The notes below the pieces were generated by a model. It had not been told where the DNA came from. It ran no database searches and saw nothing but the letters and a program-made list of their open reading frames with translations. DNA of 32,061 nucleotides from an uncultured Chitinophagales bacterium (GTDB taxonomy: Bacteria; Bacteroidota; Bacteroidia; Chitinophagales; UBA2359): NCBI GenBank assembly GCA_937927195.1, contig CALBCY010000277.1, positions 1 to 32,061 on the forward strand, in the 5' to 3' direction. Shown piece by piece: positions 16,809 through 25,599 of the stretch (the stretch's first letter is position 1; every line of letters begins with the position of its first letter). Both the position numbers and the translations under genes were made by a program.

Positions 16809-18644
16809 ATGAAAATTTATCTCATTCTCTTCCTTGCCTTACTTACAGGATTTTCTTCTCTGATTGCTCAAGAAGATTTATTGGTTAATGTCTATAATCG
16901 CAATACTACCTCATTGAATGGTGAGTGGAAGTACATCATCGATCCTTATGAAAATGGATATTACAATTACCGTTACAAACCTTTTGATCAACAAGAATTT
17001 CCATGGGCCAGTGCTTTCTTTTTAAATTCTAAACCAAAGGATTCTTCTGATCTTCTTGAATATGATTTCGATAAAATGGACAACATTGATGTCCCTGGAG
17101 ATTGGAACAGCCAAAAACCTGAACTCTTATATTACGAAGGAACAGTTTGGTACAAAAAGTCATTCGACTATTCTATTAGCAAGGAATCAAACAGAGTTTT
17201 TGTTTATTTCGAAGCTTCAAACTACAAGACAGAAGTTTATTTCAATGGCAAAAAATTAGGAACTCATATTGGAGGTTTTACGCCTTTCAATTTTGAAATA
17301 ACAGATTTGGTCAAAGGGCAGGATAACTTTTTAATCGTGAAGGTCGACAACAAAAGATTGAAGGAAGGCGTCCCAACATTGAACACCGATTGGTGGAACT
17401 ACGGAGGATTGACCAGAGATGTAAAAGTGATCGAGACTCCTGAAAATTTTATTCAAGATTATTTTGTTCAATTGGACCCTGATAACAACAAACTGATAAA
17501 AGGAAATATTAGTTTAAAAGGGGACAATGTCAAGCAAAAGAAAGTTCAGTTAAGTATCCCAGCATTAAAAATAGAAGAGCAGTTTTTAACGGATCAAAAT
17601 GGAACAGTTGATTTTGAGATAGTCTCAAATAAAATTGATTACTGGTCAATGGAAAATCCAGTTCTTTATGAAGTGAAAATTCAAACCGAAGAGGAAGAGC
17701 TCAACGATCAAATTGGGTTTCGAAGCATAAAAACGAAAGGCGCTCAAATCTTATTGAACGATCAGCCTGTGTATTTAAAAGGTATTTCAATACACGAGGA
17801 AAATCCAATCAGGGGTGGGCGAGCCCACTCTTTGGAAGATGCTGAACAACTTTTAGATTGGGCCCAAGACTTGGGTTGCAATTATGTAAGACTCGCACAT
17901 TACCCACACAATGAACACATGGTTCGCCTAGCAGATAAAAAAGGAATTTTGGTCTGGGAAGAAAACCCAGTTTATTGGACAATTGAATGGGAGAATGAGG
18001 AGACCTATCGCAATGCTGAAACCCAACTTTCCGAATTGATTGAGCGAGATAAAAATAGGGCCGCCGTCATAATTTGGTCGATGGCCAATGAAACTCCAAA
18101 TGTTGAAGCGAGAAATGTCTTCTTAAATAAACTAGCAAGTTTTAGCAGAGCCAAGGACAATACTAGATTGATAAGTGCTGCTTTGGAACAAAAAGATTAC
18201 AATGGCAATCCATTGGTCAGAACGATAAATGATCCTTTTGCGGAGGTGGTTGATGTTTTAAGTTTTAACCAATACATAGGTTGGTACGATGGCCTTCCTG
18301 AAAAATGCGGAACAATTACCTGGGAGATTGAGCAAGATAAACCTGTTTTGATTTCTGAATTTGGTGCAGGTGCAAAAGAGGGATTTCACGGAGATAAAAA
18401 TACAAGATGGACAGAAGAATTTCAGGAAGATTTATACATCCAGACGCTATCCATGATTAATAAAATAGAACAAGTGCAAGGTTTTTCTCCTTGGATATTA
18501 GTGGATTTCAGATCCCCTAGAAGAGTCTTGCCTGAAATACAAGATGGTTGGAACCGCAAAGGATTAATTTCTGAAAGCGGCAATAAAAAGAAGGCCTTTT
18601 TTATTCTTCAAAACTTTTACAACAACTTGAATAAGAAACGTTGA
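16809..18644 (+). CDS. Secreted glycoside hydrolase family 2 enzyme
   Basis: The 611-residue protein starts with a signal peptide cleaved near SSLIAQ (residues 1-21). The order is that of GH2: a sugar-binding jelly-roll domain (about 30-215, with VPGDWNSQKPELLYYEGTVWY and WWNYGGLTRDVKVI), an immunoglobulin-like domain (about 215-310), and a TIM barrel from about 315 (KGISIHEENP...GCNYVRLAHYPHNE). The acid/base is E428 in WSMANETPN and the nucleophile E517 in ISEFGAGA. The family includes beta-galactosidases, beta-glucuronidases and beta-mannosidases; the overall look is nearest the short beta-glucuronidase/galactosidase type, but the sugar cannot be fixed. No SusC/SusD pair or other glycosidase lies nearby, so this is not a typical polysaccharide-utilisation locus. 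Its TGA is the first unit of an 11-bp repeat array. Confidence 0.88.
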   Translation: MKIYLILFLALLTGFSSLIAQEDLLVNVYNRNTTSLNGEWKYIIDPYENGYYNYRYKPFDQQEFPWASAFFLNSKPKDSSDLLEYDFDKMDNIDVPGDWNSQKPELLYYEGTVWYKKSFDYSISKESNRVFVYFEASNYKTEVYFNGKKLGTHIGGFTPFNFEITDLVKGQDNFLIVKVDNKRLKEGVPTLNTDWWNYGGLTRDVKVIETPENFIQDYFVQLDPDNNKLIKGNISLKGDNVKQKKVQLSIPALKIEEQFLTDQNGTVDFEIVSNKIDYWSMENPVLYEVKIQTEEEELNDQIGFRSIKTKGAQILLNDQPVYLKGISIHEENPIRGGRAHSLEDAEQLLDWAQDLGCNYVRLAHYPHNEHMVRLADKKGILVWEENPVYWTIEWENEETYRNAETQLSELIERDKNRAAVIIWSMANETPNVEARNVFLNKLASFSRAKDNTRLISAALEQKDYNGNPLVRTINDPFAEVVDVLSFNQYIGWYDGLPEKCGTITWEIEQDKPVLISEFGAGAKEGFHGDKNTRWTEEFQEDLYIQTLSMINKIEQVQGFSPWILVDFRSPRRVLPEIQDGWNRKGLISESGNKKKAFFILQNFYNNLNKKR

Positions 18645-18843
18645 ACTTGAAATGAACCATGTTCTTAAGGGAATGAACTTCTGCTGAACTTCCGCTGATC
18701 TTCCAATGTTTTCTTGTGAGGTTTCAGTGAAGGGGCAGTGAAAATTCGGTGAAAATTCGGTGAAGTTTTGGCATAATTTTGGTGAAATAAATTTGAGATT
18801 TTTTTCATTTTGAATTCATGGTGAATTCATGGTGAACTTTCAA
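18642..18843. repeat. 11-bp phased repeat array of about 18 degenerate units
   Basis: From the GH2 stop codon onward, TGA recurs every 11 bases. Unit starts are 18642, 18653, 18674, 18685, 18696, 18717, 18728, 18739, 18750, 18761, 18783, 18794, 18811, 18822 and 18833, with three units at 18664, 18707 and 18772 that lack TGA and one 6-base break at 18805. Adjacent units are often identical or nearly so: TGAAAATTCGG twice (18739, 18750), TGAATTCATGG twice (18811, 18822), TGAACTTCTGC and TGAACTTCCGC (18674, 18685). As 11 is not a multiple of three, the TGAs close all frames, so it is non-coding. The period is close to one DNA helical turn. Confidence 0.8.
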
Positions 18844-18866
18844 AAACCCAAAAGGCATTCGGAGAA

Positions 18867-18897
18867 TTTGCACAATAATTGTTAAGATTTATTCTTG
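18867..18897 (+). promoter_or_regulatory. Probable Bacteroidota promoter with a long leader
   Basis: TTTG at 18867-18870, exactly 19 bases, then TATTCTTG at 18890-18897, one base off TAnnTTTG. Predicted transcription start is about 18904, giving the dikinase-like gene at 19140 a leader of about 235 nt. It lies just after the 11-bp array, which is therefore upstream of this promoter and could influence it. Confidence 0.45.
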
Positions 18898-18899
18898 AA

Positions 18900-18995
18900 A
18901 TGCTTTTACTAGCAGGTTTTACAATTATTGCCCTCGCTCAATTTGTGTATCTTTTATCCGACACTATAACCTCTACTTTTAATAAAAAGGGATAA
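18900..18995 (+). CDS. Possible 31-residue membrane peptide
   Basis: ATG at 18900 opens MLLLAGFTIIALAQFVYLL..., one hydrophobic helix and a short polar end (NKKG). The ATG lies at or just before the predicted start of transcription from the promoter at 18867-18897, so it would be leaderless or need another promoter. No relative is recognised; it may be chance. Confidence 0.2.
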   Translation: MLLLAGFTIIALAQFVYLLSDTITSTFNKKG

Positions 18996-19139
18996 AATCA
19001 ATCGTAATTCAGAAGGGTCTGTCATATTGTAGTCTAAATAGAATCGACATTTGTTTTTAATAAACATAGGAAATATTTAATTTGGTTGTCACAAAGTATT
19101 ATACGCCAATTGTTCACTATTTATTAAAAACAAAGCCCT

Positions 19140-22100
19140 ATGTTAAAAAACATTACCCTAATTATTGCAATTTTTCTTTCGTTCTATCATTTAACTTTTG
19201 CTCAAATAGTTCCGATTTTAGATCATTCGGTCAATTCGCTTGGCCAAGTCGAACTGGAAATTGAAGGCGAAGCCGATAAGTATTATGTACTGAGAGTCAT
19301 TCATGAACCCAATGGTTACGATTCTAATACTTCCATTACTTTGGGACAAGATGGCAATATGATCATTTCTGAGGGGCTCGCAGCTTTCCCTTTGCAAAGC
19401 TATCAGATTACTGCATACCCTATTGCCAATCCTGGTGACCTTGATGGAGATGGGATAGACGATATGACTGAATTTAACAATATGCCAACTTTGGCTCCGA
19501 TGAATTTTGGTCCTGAAATTTCTCCTAATGATGGAACACCAAGTTTAAGCTCCTATGAAGATTTTAATGCCTTATCAATTTCAGATGTAGATGTTGGTTG
19601 GGCTCCATTTTTGAATGATACGGAGTTTACAAAATTTGTGATTTTTAATCAAGACTCTGACGAACCTCAAGTTTATTTTATCAATAGTGAGGAGCACTTT
19701 ATACATGCCAGTTTTATTTCTGCTATTGGAATGGATGGAGTGCCTGAAGTTTCAGGTGAAGTTGTTTACAATCCGAACACAATTCTTCCAAACGGAGTGA
19801 TAGGGAGTTATGCATTTAATTTTTCTTTTGGAAGCTCTTACAGTTTTGATCACACACAAAGAACCTTTGAACTTTTGGCCGCAAATATGCCGTTTTTAAG
19901 AAACAACCTTGTACATTTTATTGGTGACGGAGGAGAAAGTGGCTATATAAATCAATATGCCCCTGATTATGTAGGCTCCAGAATTACGGTTGTCTTGGAA
20001 TCAGAATTTTTTGCTGATGTTGATTATTTACCTTTCAATCAAGCAGAGGGATACGGATTTTTCAGACAAATGACATTGGATGAAAATCCCGGTTCACGTG
20101 ACATCGTGTTATATGATGCCCTCCCTAACTCATTGCCAAGGGTTGGTGGAATTATGACTTCAGTAGTCCAAACACCTCTGTCCCATGTCAACCTTAGAGC
20201 CATCCAAGATGACTTGCCAAACGCATATATTAAAAACCCACTAGAAATCGATTCTATTGCAAATTTAATCGGCAGCTACGTTTATTATAAAGTGGAAGCT
20301 GATAGATATATTTTCAGAGAAGCAACCCTAGAGGAAGTAAATGCATGGTACGAAAATATTCGTCCAACAGATGAGCAAATTCCAGATAGAGATTTATCGC
20401 AAACCAGTATTTTACCACTCGATGAAATTGGTTTCGATATGGCCAATGCATTCGGAGCAAAGTGTGCAAATGTTGCAACAATGAGAACCTTTGATTTGCC
20501 TGATGGAGTTATTCCAAACGGCTTCGGTATCCCATTTTACTTCTATGATGAATTTATGAAATTCAATGGCTTTTATGAACAAGTAGAAGAAATGATCAAT
20601 ACCCCGGATTTTATCTCAGATTTGGATACTAGAATTGATATGCTTAAAGATTTTAGAGATACAATCAAAGCGGCAGAAATGCCACAATGGATGCTTGATG
20701 AATTGCAAGCTATGCATGATTCTTTTCCAGAAGGAACTCCAATCAGGTGTCGATCCAGCACGAACAATGAAGATTTACCTGGATTTAGCGGTGCAGGTTT
20801 ATATACCTCCAAAACCCAATATCCTGAAGAAGGGCATATTTCAAAATCTGTTAAACAGGTTTATGCGAGTATGTGGAATTTTAGAGCATATGACGAAAGA
20901 GACTTTTACAGAGTTGATCAATACATTGCCGCAATGGGAATTTTGTGTCACCCGAATTTTAATGATGAAAAGTCAAACGGTGTAGGTATAAGTATAGATC
21001 CTATTTTTAACACGGTCAATACATTTTATTTAAATACACAAGTTGGAGAATCATTGGTTACCAATCCAGACGCCAATGTAATTCCAGAAGAAATTCTCTT
21101 GAACCAAGATCCAGCGGAAGGATTTTTCGTTTTGAGATATTCAAATTTGGTTGGAGAAGAAGAATTGGTAATGGAAGAAGTTTATCTAGATCAGTTAAGA
21201 GATTACCTTAGTGTTATCCATGATGAATTTGCTATCCTATACGACGTAGTTGGTGCTGAAGGTTTTGGTATGGACATCGAATACAAAGTAACAGCCGAAG
21301 ATCAATTCATAATAAAGCAAGCTAGACCTTGGGTTTCTTTTTGGTCTGAAATTAAATCTAATTATGATTTAGCTGCAGTCCAAGTCATCGATCCTGAATC
21401 TTCTTCCAACTTGGGAACAAGCGAATTGGTTTCAGTGGAAATTGGCAATACAGGTTTAAAGGAAATGAGTGGATTTGAAGTATCCCTTTTCGTTGAAGAT
21501 GTTTTGAAAGAGACCATTTTAATAAACGATACCTTGAGTGCATTATCGTCAGCTGAATACCAATTTTCCGTCCCTCAAGACTTTTCATCGATTGGTGATT
21601 ACAACCTTATGATTGTGGTAAATGATTCTATCGATGGCTACAGCAGAAACGATACTTTGGAAACTGTGATAAGCAATCTTTACAATTTGGAAGCTGGTAT
21701 TGTTGCAGAGCTAGACGCGGTTGAATGTGGTCAAACTGTTGCCGTTGATGCATTGATTTATAATTATGGTGCGACTACTTTTTTTGATGTTGAAATTGAA
21801 GTAGTTGTTAATGGAGTAGCTGTGGATATTGTTAACTACGAATTTAGTATTCCTTACCAGGTTGAAGTGATTGTTCCCATAACAGTCACCGAAAATCTTT
21901 TGCCCACTGGCAATGAAATCAGCCTAAATATAATAAGTGTAAATGGAGAACAAGATGCTTTGACTGACAACAATTCTTCCTCAGTTACGACAGATTTAGT
22001 CTCTCAATATGATTATGTAACCTTGATTGTAAATGCAGATAACTTCCCTCAGGAAACCACATGGACTATAATTGATGAAATGAATAATGAAGTGGTTGCA

Positions 22101-23330
22101 TCTGGGGATTTAGGAGGTACCCAGCCTAATACAACTTACATGGAAGATATTTGCGTGAATTACCAATCTTGCTTTACAATAGTTGTAGAGGATTCCTATG
22201 GTGATGGCATTTGTTGTGGATTTGGCCAAGGTAACTTTACGATGATAAATTCTTCAGGCGAAACACTTTTTGTAAATGATGGAGAATTCATCGATGAAAC
22301 AGAAGAATTCTTTTGTCCTGGTTTTGAAGAATGTGTTATGACTGCAGATATAACATCTATAGGTGCATCTAGTGAATTTTCTTCTGATGGAATGATTACC
22401 ATTAATCCAATTAATGGAATAGCTCCTTATGCATACAGTATTAACGGTGGAGCTACTTTTAGTAGCAGCAATGTATTCGACGGCCTGGCTTCAGGATCAT
22501 ACAACGTCATTATCGAAGATCTTACAATGTCTTGTTCTTACGAAACAACCATTCTTGTTGATGTCTGTTTATTAACCGCTAACATCAGTACATCTGTTGC
22601 TTCAGATGAAAATGCTTCTGACGGGATGATTACTATTTCAGCAACAAATGGAATGGCTCCTTATCAATACAGCATCGACGGTGGACAAAACTTTGTTGAT
22701 GAAATGGTATTTGAAAATCTAGCTCCCGGAGTTTATGATGTTGAAGTTAAAGATGCTTCAGGTTTGTGTCTTTATGCATCAGAGGCTGAAGTGAGATATG
22801 TAGGAGACTGTTTGTTTACAGCTGACGTAACCACAACCAATGCTTCTTTTGACACTGCCGAAGATGGAATCATTGCGATTGCAGTAACAACAGGAATCGC
22901 ACCATTTTCATACAGTATCGATGGCGGACAAACTTTTTCTGATGAGGTAGCATTCAATAATTTGGCTTCAGGCACTTACGAGGTTTATGTAAAAGATGGC
23001 TCAGAGACCTGTGTTTATAAATCTACTGTTGAAATAGGATTTGACACAATAAGTGGACTCGGTGATATTTCGACGGGTAGTTTTAAATTGTATCCGAATC
23101 CTGCACAAGAAAGTTTTATAGTTGAAATTGGAGAATCTATAGCGATCCTTGATGATTTACAAATAGAAATTTACACTAGTACAGGACGCCTGATTAAAAG
23201 TGAATCTAATGTCAATTTTAACGGCCAAACGAAAATGCAAGTTTCATTGAACGGAATCAATGCTGGTTCGTACATCGTTAAGTTTTACAATAAAGACTTT
23301 GAAAAATATTTTAAATTGGTCAAAATGTAA
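19140..23330 (+). CDS. T9SS-secreted protein with phosphohistidine and ATP-grasp (PPDK/glucan dikinase-like) core
   Basis: At 1396 residues, the order is: signal peptide 1-21 (LTFA-Q); a calcium-type loop DLDGDGIDDMTE near 98-110; an unassigned region; a swivelling phosphohistidine-like segment GGIMTSVVQTPLSHVNLRA with H349; then a PEP-synthase/PPDK N-terminal ATP-grasp domain, about 439-732, with RSSTNNEDLPGFSGAGLY (R538) and VYASMWNFRAYDERDFY, closing with GMDIEYKV...QARPW. A His domain placed before the ATP domain is the order in glucan water dikinases, the reverse of PEP synthase. Next are two CARDB/Ig-like domains (about 735-990), a DSYGDGICCGFG domain near 1020, three SprB-type repeats of about 80 residues from 1065, 1143 and 1224, and a type A T9SS sorting domain from about 1310 (FKLYPNPAQESF). 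The protein is therefore exported to the surface, where its ATP source is unclear. A strong terminator follows. Confidence 0.85.
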   Translation: MLKNITLIIAIFLSFYHLTFAQIVPILDHSVNSLGQVELEIEGEADKYYVLRVIHEPNGYDSNTSITLGQDGNMIISEGLAAFPLQSYQITAYPIANPGDLDGDGIDDMTEFNNMPTLAPMNFGPEISPNDGTPSLSSYEDFNALSISDVDVGWAPFLNDTEFTKFVIFNQDSDEPQVYFINSEEHFIHASFISAIGMDGVPEVSGEVVYNPNTILPNGVIGSYAFNFSFGSSYSFDHTQRTFELLAANMPFLRNNLVHFIGDGGESGYINQYAPDYVGSRITVVLESEFFADVDYLPFNQAEGYGFFRQMTLDENPGSRDIVLYDALPNSLPRVGGIMTSVVQTPLSHVNLRAIQDDLPNAYIKNPLEIDSIANLIGSYVYYKVEADRYIFREATLEEVNAWYENIRPTDEQIPDRDLSQTSILPLDEIGFDMANAFGAKCANVATMRTFDLPDGVIPNGFGIPFYFYDEFMKFNGFYEQVEEMINTPDFISDLDTRIDMLKDFRDTIKAAEMPQWMLDELQAMHDSFPEGTPIRCRSSTNNEDLPGFSGAGLYTSKTQYPEEGHISKSVKQVYASMWNFRAYDERDFYRVDQYIAAMGILCHPNFNDEKSNGVGISIDPIFNTVNTFYLNTQVGESLVTNPDANVIPEEILLNQDPAEGFFVLRYSNLVGEEELVMEEVYLDQLRDYLSVIHDEFAILYDVVGAEGFGMDIEYKVTAEDQFIIKQARPWVSFWSEIKSNYDLAAVQVIDPESSSNLGTSELVSVEIGNTGLKEMSGFEVSLFVEDVLKETILINDTLSALSSAEYQFSVPQDFSSIGDYNLMIVVNDSIDGYSRNDTLETVISNLYNLEAGIVAELDAVECGQTVAVDALIYNYGATTFFDVEIEVVVNGVAVDIVNYEFSIPYQVEVIVPITVTENLLPTGNEISLNIISVNGEQDALTDNNSSSVTTDLVSQYDYVTLIVNADNFPQETTWTIIDEMNNEVVASGDLGGTQPNTTYMEDICVNYQSCFTIVVEDSYGDGICCGFGQGNFTMINSSGETLFVNDGEFIDETEEFFCPGFEECVMTADITSIGASSEFSSDGMITINPINGIAPYAYSINGGATFSSSNVFDGLASGSYNVIIEDLTMSCSYETTILVDVCLLTANISTSVASDENASDGMITISATNGMAPYQYSIDGGQNFVDEMVFENLAPGVYDVEVKDASGLCLYASEAEVRYVGDCLFTADVTTTNASFDTAEDGIIAIAVTTGIAPFSYSIDGGQTFSDEVAFNNLASGTYEVYVKDGSETCVYKSTVEIGFDTISGLGDISTGSFKLYPNPAQESFIVEIGESIAILDDLQIEIYTSTGRLIKSESNVNFNGQTKMQVSLNGINAGSYIVKFYNKDFEKYFKLVKM

Positions 23331-23357
23331 ATTTTTTATAAGCATTTTAGACTAGGC

Positions 23358-23416
23358 AAAGCTCCAGAAGAACGGCAATATCATAAGATTGATGTCGTTC
23401 CTCTGGAGCTTTTTTA
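23358..23416 (+). terminator. Rho-independent terminator of the dikinase-like gene
   Basis: The left arm 23358-23374 and right arm 23396-23412 form a 17-bp stem (AAAGCTCCAG...CTGGAGCTTT) with one mismatch and a 21-nt loop, followed by a run of six T. It begins 27 bases after the TAA at 23330. Confidence 0.9.
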
Positions 23417-23590
23417 TTTGATTTAAAAGTACTGGTTAACAGCAGTTGATTAGGTGAAATGTATCGTAATCAAATCTAACAATTTTGAGTGCTAGACAAA
23501 TCATGGTTTTAATTTAAGGGTATAACTAATCAACCATGATTCTGGTCATAGACCCAAATAAAGCTATGGTGCTCAACAAACAATTATAAA

Positions 23591-24679
23591 ATGAAAAAAA
23601 AGGCTTTGGATGTTTTGGTCTTAGGAGGAGGATTGACTGGTTTGGCAATTGCTTATTATTTGCGCAATTCAGATTTTACCATTAAGATCCTTGAAGGCAG
23701 ACAAAGGCTCGGTGGACGAATTTGCACCTTGTACAATGATGGAAAGCCACCCATAGAAATGGGCGCAACTTGGCTGGGTTCGAACCATACGGCTTTGACG
23801 GAGATTTTGAAAGAATTGAATATTGAAATATTTGAACAGGCACTTGGTGAGCAGGCCATTTATGAACCTATTTCGACCAGCCCACCTCAACTTGTAACTT
23901 TGCCACCAAACAATGAGCCTAGCTTTAGAATAGTGGGTGGTAGCTCAAAGTTAATTCAAGTTTTGGAAAGCCATTTAAGCAAAGATCAAATTTACATCGG
24001 TCAGCAAGTAGGCAGCATTCATTTTGATTCAAATGGATTTAAGGTGAAATGCCAAAAAAGTGAACATCATTCCGATATCGTAATTTCTACACTTCCGCCA
24101 AATCTATTGGTTTCTTCTCTTGAAATGAGTCCTGACTTGAATGGTGAAATGACAGAGCTGGCTCAAAATACGCACACATGGATGGGAGAATCAATAAAAG
24201 TATCCTTGTCTTTTGCCAAGCCTTTCTGGCAAGATGAAAATACCAGCGGCACCATTTTTAGCAGCGTCGGGCCAATCCAGGAAATGTATGACCATTCCGA
24301 TTATGAAAACAAACTCTTTGCCTTGATGGGCTTCATGAATTCCTCCTATTATTCTGTTTCCAAAGAAGAGCGGATCAATTTGATTTTAAAACAATTACAA
24401 AAATATTTTGGTCCAAAGGTCGATGAGTTTATTGCTTACGATGAAATGCTTTGGATTAAAGAGCCCCTAACTTTCGGCCATTACGATGCACATATTTTAC
24501 CCCATCAAAACAATGGTCATCCTTTGTTTAAAGAGGCCTTGCTCAATGGAAATTTTTACATCGCAGGATCTGAAACGGCTGATCAATTCCCTGGTTACAT
24601 GGAAGGAGCCATTAGAAGTGCAAAGTTTGTTAGTCAGCAATTGTTAAAACGAAGCAGGAATATGGATGAAATTGGTTAA
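23591..24679 (+). CDS. FAD-dependent amine oxidase (flavin monoamine oxidase family)
   Basis: The 362-residue protein has the N-terminal Rossmann motif VLVLGGGLTGLAIAYYL with a downstream ILEGRQRLGGRI, the FAD-binding start of the amine-oxidase family, then MGATWLGSNHTAL as the usual second conserved element, and the C-terminal FAD motif FYIAGSETADQFPGYMEGAIRSA. It is shorter than typical monoamine oxidases (about 450), mainly in the substrate domain. There is no signal peptide. The reaction is expected to be oxidation of an amine or a related C-N or C-C bond; the substrate is unknown. It stands alone: a terminator precedes it and no partner follows. Confidence 0.85.
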   Translation: MKKKALDVLVLGGGLTGLAIAYYLRNSDFTIKILEGRQRLGGRICTLYNDGKPPIEMGATWLGSNHTALTEILKELNIEIFEQALGEQAIYEPISTSPPQLVTLPPNNEPSFRIVGGSSKLIQVLESHLSKDQIYIGQQVGSIHFDSNGFKVKCQKSEHHSDIVISTLPPNLLVSSLEMSPDLNGEMTELAQNTHTWMGESIKVSLSFAKPFWQDENTSGTIFSSVGPIQEMYDHSDYENKLFALMGFMNSSYYSVSKEERINLILKQLQKYFGPKVDEFIAYDEMLWIKEPLTFGHYDAHILPHQNNGHPLFKEALLNGNFYIAGSETADQFPGYMEGAIRSAKFVSQQLLKRSRNMDEIG

Positions 24680-24779
24680 TTAGTTTTAAACAATGGCTGT
24701 ATGTCCAATTTGTTATTGAAATGGATGTTATAAGAGGGAATCAACCGATTCAAACTTTAAAACATACAAATCTAATTCA

Positions 24780-24968
24780 ATGTTGCGCTTTTTTGCTCTA
24801 ATAGCAGTAGGACTTGTCTTCGGCTTTTGCAGCCTTTCCTCCATTCAAAATCAAACAATTGAATTTTCCAAGCAATACCTGAGCGATGGCTTTGACTTTC
24901 CTGTGGGAAAGCCCAACGCCGAGGGATATTACAATGCGCAGAGCTTTGGTGAAAAAAGCGTTAATTAA
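24780..24968 (+). pseudogene. Truncated N-terminus of an M23-type peptidase-like protein
   Basis: The 62-residue frame begins with a hydrophobic signal-like segment (MLRFFALIAVGLVFGF) and then reads SDGFDFPVGKPNAEGYYNAQ-SFGE. From memory, Bacteroidota M23 (LytM-type) metallopeptidases carry nearly this stretch shortly after their signal peptide, followed by a N-H-x-G-x-D-W-N zinc-site region. Here the likeness stops at SFGE and the frame ends six residues later (KSVN-stop); no zinc-ligand motif is found downstream in any frame. It is therefore most likely the 5' remnant of a deleted peptidase gene. It could still make a short secreted peptide. Confidence 0.6.
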
Positions 24969-25178
24969 GCGAAATTATGGACATTTGACATTTTAGTGTA
25001 GCAATTTGCTTAAATCCGTAAAGAAAAAAATGCTGTTTGAGCTTAAACAATGTCAAGAGTTTCTTGCATCAAATCTTTGACAAAACGTAACAAATTCTCA
25101 ATAAAGCGAGTTTATTTTTTTTAGGGTTTAAGTGAATTGCGAAGCGTTAAAAAATGTCATAAGTCCTTGATTTTTGGT

Positions 25179-25229
25179 GAGCTTTTTATCAAGAAAAAGC
25201 TCAGGCGATTCGATACAAAACTATCGAAT
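25179..25229. other. Twin perfect hairpins
   Basis: GAGCTTTTT-ATCAAG-AAAAAGCTC (25179-25202, 9-bp stem) and ATTCGATA-CAAAAC-TATCGAAT (25208-25229, 8-bp stem) both have 6-nt loops and are five bases apart. Neither is followed by a T tract on either strand, so they do not look like a simple terminator. Confidence 0.6.
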
Positions 25230-25331
25230 TTCAACAAACTAATTTATTAAAATCAAACTGTCCTTTTAAGATAAACTAGGAATCTTAAATCCCTATAATT
25301 GTAATTTTTTTCAATCGAACTCCGGTTACTA

Positions 25332-25431
25332 GACATTAGAATCAGATGGCCAGAATAAACATTAGAAAAACAATGCTTTGCATTGTTCAAAAAATCTTAA
25401 TCCGGTCGACGCCTCTATAAAATCTAATGTC
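25332..25431. other. 100-bp block bounded by 9-bp inverted repeats, with an internal hairpin
   Basis: GACATTAGA (25332-25340) and TCTAATGTC (25423-25431) are exact inverted copies. Between them AACAATGC-TTT-GCATTGTT (25369-25387) is a perfect 8-bp stem; on the minus strand it is followed by TTTTT, so it could end a leftward transcript. The bounded block resembles either a small MITE-like element or a folded RNA; no target-site duplication is evident. Confidence 0.4.
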
Positions 25432-25591
25432 AAGTACAAAGTTCGAAATACTTAAATCAACTCTTATCTGTTAACGGCTTAACAGGGCTTGCAACCAAAA
25501 TGTGTACCCTTTTGAAACAATATTTTAACGAATAGGAATAATTGCCAATCTCTAAGGAAGAATTACCAAGGATCATCGCTTCTATTAGCTC

Positions 25592-25599
25592 TATATTTG
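25592..25599 (+). promoter_or_regulatory. -7 box TATATTTG for the OsmC gene
   Basis: This is an exact TAnnTTTG match. The -33 position lacks a TTTG. Predicted leader is about 105 nt. Confidence 0.45.

Larger units (their letters stand above)
18844..19139. other. Leader region upstream of the dikinase-like gene
   Basis: Together with the 11-bp array this makes a 495-bp gap after the GH2 gene. It contains the promoter-like pair at 18867-18897 and the doubtful 31-residue ORF. I found no terminator for the GH2 gene and no recognised riboswitch. Confidence 0.4.

Noticed and set aside
16809-18644. Polysaccharide-utilisation locus around the GH2 enzyme
   Set aside because: No SusC/SusD pair, sulfatase or second glycosidase lies in the window.
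18642-18843. CRISPR array
   Set aside because: Repeats are 11 bp, directly abutting and degenerate, without spacers, and there are no cas genes.
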